Source: JBFFSQ01 sp041572275 (lineage in GTDB: Bacteria > Pseudomonadota > Gammaproteobacteria > SZUA-229). Taken from it: a DNA stretch of 6,544 nucleotides. The position numbers were made by a program, and so were the translations under genes. The stretch is taken from contig JBFFSQ010000172.1 in NCBI GenBank assembly GCA_041572275.1, positions 1 to 6,544 of the forward strand, written 5' to 3'. Below are positions 1 through 5,325 of this stretch, piece after piece (the stretch's first letter is position 1; each line of letters opens with the position of its first letter). Under the pieces are notes generated by a model that did not search any database, was not told the origin of the DNA, and was given only the letters and a program-made list of their open reading frames with translations.

Positions 1-72
1 ATAACGAAGTTCATTATACGTATACCTGAGTAAATTACTAGGTTTTAGAAGAAAAATTATAAGTGATTGATA
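1..72. other. AT-rich flank after the REC-REC gene, possible promoter for the next minus-strand gene
   Basis: These 72 bases hold no recognisable gene. Reading the minus strand there are two perfect TATAAT hexamers (61-56 and 18-13), the second beside the palindrome TATACGTATA (15-24). Neither has a fair -35 box at 16-18 bases, and AT-rich sequence yields such hexamers by chance. If rpoH follows, as it does after ftsX in many gammaproteobacteria, its promoter could lie here. No terminator hairpin is visible after the REC-REC stop codon. Confidence 0.25.
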
Positions 73-972
73 CTAGTGGGCTTTTTTTAAAGCGGCATGC
101 TGTTGCTGGAGTGTAAGTAGATTATTGAGTCTTGGAATGAGCAGATGCAGCTGTTCTGTTTTTTCAATGATGTCATTGGCGCCAGCGGCAAAAATACGGT
201 TGAGGTCAATGGCATCATGTTCGCTGAGCTTGTGTACGGTCACCAAAATGGGCAATTCTTCATGGCCCAGGCCTATGCCGTAACGAATTTCTCGGATCAG
301 GTCGCGACCTGACATATGGCCATTCAGGTCAATATCAGTCATGAGCAAATCAAAATGCTGGCTACCGGTCTCTTTGCGGTCATTCTGTATTAGGTTCAGG
401 GCATGTTCGGCATCTGATGCCTGTAGATAGGTGTAGCCCTGGCGACTCAATTGTTCGGTAACGGTGAGCGCCGCAGTTGGGCTGTCGGCAACATAAAGAA
501 TATGACCCTGCGATCGAACTTTGGGGGCTTCTGTGGAGAGAAATGACTGTATATATTGAACCAGTCGATCCTGTCCCAGAGTCTTGTCAAAGCAGCCGTT
601 GACGTATTCGCGGGATATCTGGCCTTTATCGAGATTGCTTTTCTCACCTGAAATTACCAGCAGGGGTGTGCTGAGTATATTGAGTTCTGTGCGAATTTTA
701 ATGATCAGTTCATGGTACTCAGCATCAGGTAGATTGCGTGACATGGTGATCAGGTTAAATGTGCTCTTGGAGAGGCGCTCAATGGCTTCGCTTGCAGTGG
801 TGGCTGTGTGCACCTGTACATTTGGAATGTGTTTAGTGATCAATTTGGACATGATCGCCAGGGCGGTGCCAGAATGATCAATCAGTAGCACGTTCTGCGG
901 CTGGTTTTTGTTCTGGGGCTGGCCTTCTCGAATCAGTTCTTTGAGGAAAGACTCTTTCGCATTGGTGTTCAT
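73..972 (-). CDS. Stand-alone protein with two receiver (REC) domains, the first degenerate
   Basis: This 299-residue protein consists of two tandem CheY-like receiver domains and no recognisable output domain. REC1 (about residues 26-145) has the LLIDHSG strand with acidic D32, the switch-like S108 and the conserved K130 (CFDKT). Its phosphoacceptor position in NLITMSRNLPD is S79 instead of Asp, so it probably cannot be phosphorylated. REC2 (about 157-288) keeps acidic D163, phosphoacceptor D213 (LLMTDIDLNG), T245 and K271 (DIIEKT), and looks functional. The chain ends in a short predicted helix (about 282-298, LNNLLTLQQQHAALKKAH) like the linker that precedes output domains in longer response regulators. 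The ATG at 970-972 has an AGGA ribosome site 8 bases upstream. It lies in the same direction as ftsX and could be transcribed with it. Domain identity is secure. The role, the cognate kinase and any partner are unknown; a phosphorelay intermediate or a protein-binding regulator are both possible. Confidence 0.9.
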   Translation of the reverse strand: MNTNAKESFLKELIREGQPQNKNQPQNVLLIDHSGTALAIMSKLITKHIPNVQVHTATTASEAIERLSKSTFNLITMSRNLPDAEYHELIIKIRTELNILSTPLLVISGEKSNLDKGQISREYVNGCFDKTLGQDRLVQYIQSFLSTEAPKVRSQGHILYVADSPTAALTVTEQLSRQGYTYLQASDAEHALNLIQNDRKETGSQHFDLLMTDIDLNGHMSGRDLIREIRYGIGLGHEELPILVTVHKLSEHDAIDLNRIFAAGANDIIEKTEQLHLLIPRLNNLLTLQQQHAALKKAH

Positions 973-977
973 CCGTT

Positions 978-984
978 ACTTCCT
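978..984 (-). promoter_or_regulatory. Ribosome binding site of the REC-REC gene
   Basis: On the minus strand the sequence reads AGGAAGT, with AGGA ending 8 bases before the ATG at 970-972. It is a good Shine-Dalgarno match and supports this start codon. Confidence 0.7.
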
Positions 985-992
985 GTCACTCA

Positions 993-1021
993 CAGATCAA
1001 AGATCTGGCTGCTTTTGTCAA
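993..1021 (-). promoter_or_regulatory. Possible promoter/operator of the REC-REC gene
   Basis: A perfect TTGACA (minus strand, 1021-1016) lies in the gap between ftsX and the REC-REC gene. At a normal 16-18 base spacing there is no good -10 hexamer (TGATCT, GATCTG and ATCTGT are all poor). That position is instead filled by a perfect inverted repeat, CAGATC-TTT-GATCTG (1007-993). The arrangement would suit an activator- or repressor-controlled promoter, but the -35 match may be chance. The repeat is not followed by a T-run on the minus strand, so it is not a normal terminator for ftsX. Confidence 0.3.
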
Positions 1022-1071
1022 TTTTTTCCTGGCGGGTTTAGCAGATTAGCAAGTTTGGGATGCGAAAAATG

Positions 1072-2031
1072 TTAACTGGGTTCGATTTCGTGCAGGTGTC
1101 GACCGACAGCCAGCCAGGACCCGAGCAAGCCGAGTATGCAGCTAAAAGCGATTAACTGGATGGCTTCATTAAAGGGTAAACCTGTGAGCGTGAAACCACT
1201 GTTGTAGAGATTAGCGAGGTGTTCTACCGAGGTGTCTAATACCCCGATGGACACACTGGTTAAAATCCAGGCCAGTAATCCACCACTGAGCCCATACCAG
1301 AAGCCGGTATATAAAAAGGGTCGGCGAATGAATGCATTGGTGGCGCCAATAAGTTTGGTTACTTCAATTTCTTCGCGACGATTCTGGATATCGAGACGAA
1401 TTGTATTGCCCACCACGAGCAATACCGCCAGTCCTAGCAGTGCAGAAATCATCCAGATTACCTTATTGGCGATTTCCAGCATGGAATAGAGGCGTTTGAC
1501 CCACTGCAGGTCGAGTTGGGCAATGTCGACATCTTGGTGTTTGTTTAGTTCTTTAAGCAGGTAGGCAATTTTGTCCGGGCGAGTCTGGTTGACGATGGGC
1601 TGAATAGCGAGCACATGGGGTAAAGGGTTGTCGCCCAGAGCTTCTACGGCATCACCAAAGCCCGACACGCGCTGGAATTCATCCAGTGCCTTGTCCTTGT
1701 GGATGAACGTGACGCTATCGATATCGTCATACAGACGTAGTTTGTTGGCCAGAGTCTGGGCCTGCTTTTCTGACACACCGGCTTTGAGAAAGAGTGAAAT
1801 CTGGGCGCTATCATCCCAGCCCATGCTGACACTGCTCAGATTGTTGATGGCGACATACATGCCGGTGGGCAGGGCCAGGGCAATGGCAATAACAGCAATA
1901 GTCATCAAGCTGGACAGGCCATTGCGGGTAAGGAATCCCAGACTGGCAATCAGTGTGCGCAGGTGATGGATGAACCAGGCTTTCATGGGTGCATTGCGGA
2001 TCATCTGGTTGCTGGAATCTGGACGTGCCAT
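1072..2031 (-). CDS. ftsX: Cell division protein FtsX
   Basis: FtsX is the inner-membrane partner of the ATPase FtsE. In gammaproteobacteria the FtsEX complex sits at the division septum and controls peptidoglycan hydrolases through periplasmic activators of the EnvC type. The 319-residue sequence shows the family topology. A cytoplasmic N-terminus leads to TM1 (about 41-63), then a periplasmic domain (about 64-188) containing the DNPLP motif at 134-138, then TM2 (about 190-210), TM3 (about 241-264) and TM4 (about 290-310). The cytoplasmic stretch after TM2, with NTIRLDIQNRREEIEVTKLIGA at about 209-230, is the most recognisable family signature. The start codon shares its A with the ftsE stop codon (TGATG), a one-base overlap that indicates translational coupling and equal expression. 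A GGAG ribosome site lies just upstream, inside ftsE. Length and motifs are intact. No terminator is visible after the stop codon. Confidence 0.96.
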   Translation of the reverse strand: MARPDSSNQMIRNAPMKAWFIHHLRTLIASLGFLTRNGLSSLMTIAVIAIALALPTGMYVAINNLSSVSMGWDDSAQISLFLKAGVSEKQAQTLANKLRLYDDIDSVTFIHKDKALDEFQRVSGFGDAVEALGDNPLPHVLAIQPIVNQTRPDKIAYLLKELNKHQDVDIAQLDLQWVKRLYSMLEIANKVIWMISALLGLAVLLVVGNTIRLDIQNRREEIEVTKLIGATNAFIRRPFLYTGFWYGLSGGLLAWILTSVSIGVLDTSVEHLANLYNSGFTLTGLPFNEAIQLIAFSCILGLLGSWLAVGRHLHEIEPS

Positions 2032-2705
2032 CAGATCTCCGCCTTCAGGTCGTCATGAATCAATTGTCCCTGGTTCAGGCTAATGACCGGGCTACCCATC
2101 TGTTTGATCAGGTCCAGGTCATGGCTGGCGATGAGTACGGTGACGCCGACCTGATTAAAGCGGGCAAACAGCTCCATGATTTCTCTGGATAATTCTGGAT
2201 CCAGGTTACCGGTCGGCTCATCGGCTAACAGCAAGGAGGGTTTGTGAACGATGGCGCGGGCAATGCCGACGCGTTGTTGTTCACCGCCAGACAGCGTAAT
2301 TGGTGCGGCTTTTTCCTTGTTGAGCAGGCCCACTTGATCCAGTGCGGCGCGTACCCGTTTACCGATTTCGCGGTGCTGATAACCGGCAATAATCAGCGGT
2401 AATGCGACATTGTCGAAGACCGGACGATCATGCAGCAGGTGATGGTTCTGGAAAATAATCCCGATGTTGCGACGAATATAAGGGACTTTGCGATTGCGGA
2501 CATTGCTCAAATTGATACCGTCGAGAATGACATTGCCGCGGCTGGGACGCTCGATCAGTGCAATTAGTTTCAATAAGGTGCTTTTACCAGCACCAGAATG
2601 GCCAGTGAGATAGGCCATCTCGCCGCGAGGCAGATGAAAGCTGACATTGGTCAGGGCCTCATGGCCACCGGGGTAACGTTTGTTCACAGAATCGAATCGG
2701 ATCAT
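2031..2705 (-). CDS. ftsE: Cell division ATP-binding protein FtsE
   Basis: FtsE is the cytoplasmic ABC ATPase of the FtsEX complex. It uses ATP to drive conformational signalling through FtsX to septal wall hydrolases, not to transport a substrate. All ABC motifs are present in the 224 residues: Walker A GHSGAGKS at 35-42 (K41), Q-loop Q86, signature LSGGEQQR at 138-145, Walker B LLLADEP at 158-164 with catalytic E163, D-loop GNLD at 166-169 and switch H195. The length is typical for FtsE, which lacks the C-terminal extensions of many transporters. An in-frame TAG lies three codons upstream of the ATG at 2705-2703, so this is the earliest possible ATG start. No good Shine-Dalgarno sequence precedes it, which is unusual for this gene. 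It follows ftsY by 97 bases and overlaps ftsX by one. Confidence 0.96.
   Translation of the reverse strand: MIRFDSVNKRYPGGHEALTNVSFHLPRGEMAYLTGHSGAGKSTLLKLIALIERPSRGNVILDGINLSNVRNRKVPYIRRNIGIIFQNHHLLHDRPVFDNVALPLIIAGYQHREIGKRVRAALDQVGLLNKEKAAPITLSGGEQQRVGIARAIVHKPSLLLADEPTGNLDPELSREIMELFARFNQVGVTVLIASHDLDLIKQMGSPVISLNQGQLIHDDLKAEI
2037..2040 (-). promoter_or_regulatory. Ribosome binding site of ftsX inside the ftsE end
   Basis: GGAG on the minus strand lies 5 bases before the ATG of ftsX (2031-2029), within the last codons of ftsE. It supports the start that overlaps the ftsE stop codon by one base. Confidence 0.6.
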
Positions 2706-2802
2706 GGACTGCTATTGTGCCTAAATCGTTTCAGAAGGCAAATGCCTTGTTTGTTTTTGAGGCTCAGCTCATGGTTGTCGATGAATGGTTGCGTTGGCGG
2801 GC
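2706..2802. other. ftsY-ftsE intergenic gap with a small hairpin
   Basis: This 97-base gap contains no recognisable gene. It carries the interrupted palindrome AAGGCA-AA-TGCCTT at 2735-2748. On the minus strand (the operon's direction) the repeat is followed by CTGAAACG, with no U-run, so it does not look like a terminator of ftsY transcripts. It could be an mRNA hairpin affecting ftsE expression or RNA stability, or simple chance. I see no strong promoter for ftsE. Confidence 0.4.
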
Positions 2803-3786
2803 TTAGTCCTGACGGTCCAGCAGTGCAGCGACAAAATCGCTGGCCTTGAATTCACGCAAGTCTTCAATGCCTTCACCGACCCCTATATAGCGGATCGGAG
2901 TGCCCAGTTTTTCGGCGATAGCAAACACAATACCACCCTTGGCGGTACCATCCAGCTTGGTCAGGGCCAGGCCAGTGAGTCCCATGGCTTCATGGAACTG
3001 CTGGGCCTGGATCAGGCCGTTTTGGCCGAAGCCGGCATCCAGTACCAGCAGAGTCTCGTGAGGGGCGCTATCATCCAGCTTGCTCATTACGCGTTTAATT
3101 TTTTTCAATTCATCCATCAAATTAGACTGAGTGTGCAGGCGTCCGGCGGTGTCGGCAATCAGGATATCGATATTTTTAGCTTGCGCAGATGCCACGGCAT
3201 CAAAAATGACCGAAGCCGCATCAGCCCCTGTGCCCTGGGCGACCACAGGAATGTTGTTGCGTTCTCCCCAGGTCTGTAACTGCTCTACAGCTGCGGCACG
3301 GAAGGTGTCGCCGGCAGCCAGCATGACCGAATGCCCCTGTTCCTGAAAGCGTTTAGCCAGTTTGCCGATGGTCGTTGTTTTGCCAGCGCCATTAATGCCA
3401 ACAACTAAAATAACATAGGGGGACTTCTGTGTGTTGATCTCCAGCGGCTGTTCACAGGTCGCGAGAATGGTGATCATATCTTCAAACAAAGCCTCAAACA
3501 GGGCCTCAGGGTCTTTCAATTCCTTACGTGATACGCGTTTGCTGAGATTGTTAATGATACGGGTGGTGGCTTCAATACCCACGTCAGCCATCAGCAGTCG
3601 TTCTTCTAGCTCTTCGAGCAATGCATCATCGATGGTTTTTTTTCCGAGTACAAGATCGGCCATGCCATCGGTAAGATTGTGGCGAGTCTTGCTGAGACGC
3701 TCTCGTAAACTGGCAAATACACCCTGTTCAGGCGCTTCGGTTGCTGGAGCGTTAGTGTCTTTTTTACGGCGGAGAAAACCAAACAT
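2803..3786 (-). CDS. ftsY: Signal recognition particle receptor FtsY
   Basis: FtsY is the SRP receptor. It binds GTP, docks the Ffh-ribosome complex and hands nascent membrane proteins to SecYEG at the inner membrane. With the start chosen here it has 327 residues. There is a short basic/acidic N-terminal region (1-24, MFGFLRRKK), a helical N domain (about 25-120) and the G domain. GTPase elements are G1 GINGAGKTTT at 130-139, G2 DTFRAAA at 160-166, G3 DTAGRL at 212-217, G4 TKLDG at 276-280 and G5 GVGE at 302-305. The acidic A domain is much shorter than in E. coli FtsY. One oddity is LDAGFGQN at 249-256, where the family normally has DA(S/T)TGQN, so Ser/Thr-Thr is replaced by Gly-Phe. An upstream in-frame ATG at 3831-3829 would add MRLLTHKSYISVHHI. 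I prefer 3786 because MFGFLRRKK is the usual FtsY beginning, although neither start has a convincing ribosome site. It heads the ftsYEX group. Confidence 0.94.
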   Translation of the reverse strand: MFGFLRRKKDTNAPATEAPEQGVFASLRERLSKTRHNLTDGMADLVLGKKTIDDALLEELEERLLMADVGIEATTRIINNLSKRVSRKELKDPEALFEALFEDMITILATCEQPLEINTQKSPYVILVVGINGAGKTTTIGKLAKRFQEQGHSVMLAAGDTFRAAAVEQLQTWGERNNIPVVAQGTGADAASVIFDAVASAQAKNIDILIADTAGRLHTQSNLMDELKKIKRVMSKLDDSAPHETLLVLDAGFGQNGLIQAQQFHEAMGLTGLALTKLDGTAKGGIVFAIAEKLGTPIRYIGVGEGIEDLREFKASDFVAALLDRQD

Positions 3787-3909
3787 AATATGATGTACTG
3801 AAATATAGGACTTGTGTGTCAGAAGTCGCATATCCTATCATCCCGCTGAACCAAGGTTAAGTAATCAAGTCTTACCAAATTACAGATTCATTTACCTGAT
3901 GAGGTGATT
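3787..3909. promoter_or_regulatory. Divergent promoter region between ftsY and the M16 peptidase genes
   Basis: The two gene groups diverge from this 123-base gap, so it should contain a promoter for each direction. The best minus-strand candidate is TTAACC (3860-3855), a 17-base spacer and TAGGAT (3837-3832). It would start transcription near 3825, inside the longer reading of ftsY, which fits the shorter ftsY start. The best plus-strand candidate is TTGTGT (3812-3817), an 18-base spacer and TATCAT (3836-3841). Their -10 boxes overlap, so the two could compete. Both matches are partial. That a promoter region exists here is well supported by layout; the exact boxes are not. Confidence 0.5.
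3901..3904 (+). promoter_or_regulatory. Ribosome binding site of the first M16 peptidase gene
   Basis: GAGG lies 5 bases before the ATG at 3910-3912. A GTG two codons earlier (3904-3906) overlaps this site, which makes the ATG the better start. Confidence 0.65.
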
Positions 3910-5325
3910 ATGCGGTTAATTCCGACTCTGAGCATGGTGTTGGCCATAAGTGTGACGGCTTTGGGCTGTCAGCCGATCATTAAACAGACGCAGCAGGCCC
4001 CCGTTGCTGATAACGGCTCCGGCGTGTATAGCTTTATGCTCGATAATGGCATGAAAATTCTGGTGAAACCGGATCATCGGTCACCGGTTGTGGTGTCTCA
4101 GGTCTGGTATAAAGTGGGTGGCAGTTATGAGTATGATGGCATTACCGGTGTCTCCCATGCGCTTGAGCATATGATGTTCAAGGGCACGCACAATCATGGT
4201 GCCGGTGAGTTCTCGGAAATTATTGCGGCCAATGGCGGTAGTGAAAATGCTTTTACAGGCAAGGACTACACAGCTTATTTCCAGCGCATAGCCAGTGATC
4301 GACTAGAGCTGTGCCTGGAAATGGAAGCTGATCGCATGCGTAATCTGATCATTGATGAAGCAGAGTTTAAAAAAGAGATCGAGGTCATCAAGGAAGAGCG
4401 TCGTATGCGCACCGATGATAATCCCACTGCTTTGACCTATGAGCGTTTTAATGCCGTCGCCTTCCTGAATTCGTCCTACCATCAGCCGATCATTGGCTGG
4501 ATGGAAGACCTGGATACCATGACGGTAGACAATCTTCGTGACTGGTACCGAACCTGGTATGCCCCCAATAATGCCACACTGGTGGTGCTAGGGGATGCGC
4601 AGCCCGAGCAGGTATATCAATGGGCGAAGCAATATTTCGGACCACTCAAGCCGTCAGTGATTCCTGACACTAAGCCACGCATTGAGGTGACGCAACGGGG
4701 TGAGCGTCGGATCAAGGTTAAGGCACCGGCCAAGGTGCCCTACCTGATGATGGGTTATAAGGTGCCGGTGTTGAAAACCGTAACCGAAGCCTGGGAGGTT
4801 TATGCTTTGGAGGTACTGGCCGGCGTGCTGGATGGAGGTAATAGTAGTCGTCTCAGCAATAACCTGATCAGAGGACAGGCTATCGCTGTACAGGCAGGTG
4901 CTGGCTATGATTTGTATAATCGTCAGGTGACCTTGTTCATGCTGGATGCAGCACCGGCGGAAAAAACCAGTATGTCACAACTGGAGCAGGCACTGGTCGC
5001 AGAAATTGATCGTATCAAGCAGCAGCCACCCAGCCAGGCTGAACTTGATCGCGTGAAGGCACAGGTGATGGCCTCCGCTGTTTATGAACAGGATTCAACA
5101 TTTTATCAAGCCATGCAGCTGGGGATTCTTGAGACGATTGGACTGGGCTGGGAGACTAAACAGGATTATCTGAAGAATATTCAGGCGGTAACTGCTGAGC
5201 AGGTACAGTCGGTGGCAAAGAAATACCTTGTTGATGAACGCCTGACGGTTGCCGAGCTAGAACCCTTGCCCATTAACAAAATTGTGAAACAGCGTAATAC
5301 AGGAGCTATGCGACATGGTGGTTAA
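3910..5325 (+). CDS. M16 family zinc metallopeptidase, probable lipoprotein (catalytic subunit)
   Basis: This 471-residue protein is a pitrilysin/MPP-like M16 peptidase of the short bacterial type. Such enzymes cleave peptides inside a clam-shell chamber formed by two subunits. The zinc site is complete: H83-A-L-E86-H87 (HXXEH) with E86 as catalytic base, and the third ligand E163 exactly 76 residues after H87 in EVIKEERRMR. The C-terminal half (about 240-450) has the M16_C fold signature, but where active partners have Arg...Tyr this protein has I320 and V327. The N-terminus (MRLIPTLSMVLAISVTALGC) is a short signal peptide ending in a lipobox-like ALGC, so C20 is probably lipidated. Gln at +2 would predict outer-membrane sorting by the E. 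coli rule. ALGC is a weaker lipobox than LxGC with Ala or Ser at -2. The gene overlaps its M16 partner by 11 bases. The order M16-M16 divergent from ftsY matches that known in Pseudomonas. Its natural substrate is unknown. Confidence 0.93.
   Translation: MRLIPTLSMVLAISVTALGCQPIIKQTQQAPVADNGSGVYSFMLDNGMKILVKPDHRSPVVVSQVWYKVGGSYEYDGITGVSHALEHMMFKGTHNHGAGEFSEIIAANGGSENAFTGKDYTAYFQRIASDRLELCLEMEADRMRNLIIDEAEFKKEIEVIKEERRMRTDDNPTALTYERFNAVAFLNSSYHQPIIGWMEDLDTMTVDNLRDWYRTWYAPNNATLVVLGDAQPEQVYQWAKQYFGPLKPSVIPDTKPRIEVTQRGERRIKVKAPAKVPYLMMGYKVPVLKTVTEAWEVYALEVLAGVLDGGNSSRLSNNLIRGQAIAVQAGAGYDLYNRQVTLFMLDAAPAEKTSMSQLEQALVAEIDRIKQQPPSQAELDRVKAQVMASAVYEQDSTFYQAMQLGILETIGLGWETKQDYLKNIQAVTAEQVQSVAKKYLVDERLTVAELEPLPINKIVKQRNTGAMRHGG
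5301..5305 (+). promoter_or_regulatory. Ribosome binding site of the second M16 gene inside the first
   Basis: AGGAG lies 9 bases before the ATG at 5315-5317 and within the last codons of the first M16 gene. It decides the start of the second gene and implies coupled translation of the two subunits. Confidence 0.75.

Noticed and set aside
1..26. Resemblance to loxP or dif recombination sites (ACGAAGTT, palindrome TATACGTATA, GGTATACGTATAATG on the minus strand).
   Set aside because: Only an 8-base match to a loxP arm is present, with no second inverted arm at the right spacing. The dif-like reading needs an insertion and its second arm does not match. It is most likely AT-rich intergenic sequence.
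2735..2760. Hairpin followed by a T-rich run on the plus strand, like a rho-independent terminator.
   Set aside because: No gene on the plus strand ends here. The stem is only 5-6 pairs with a tiny loop, and the T-run is interrupted. It does not serve minus-strand transcripts.
2785..3279. A 164-codon plus-strand open frame opposite ftsY.
   Set aside because: It is antisense to the conserved FtsY G domain and shows no domain, signal or ribosome site of its own.
3904..3909. GTG start two codons upstream of the chosen ATG of the first M16 gene.
   Set aside because: The GTG overlaps the only Shine-Dalgarno sequence (GAGG), which is correctly spaced for the ATG at 3910.
5308..5325. Possible fusion or frameshift between the two M16 genes.
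   Set aside because: The 11-base overlap has a well-placed AGGAG and the second protein begins with its own signal peptide, so these are two separate genes and not a broken single one.
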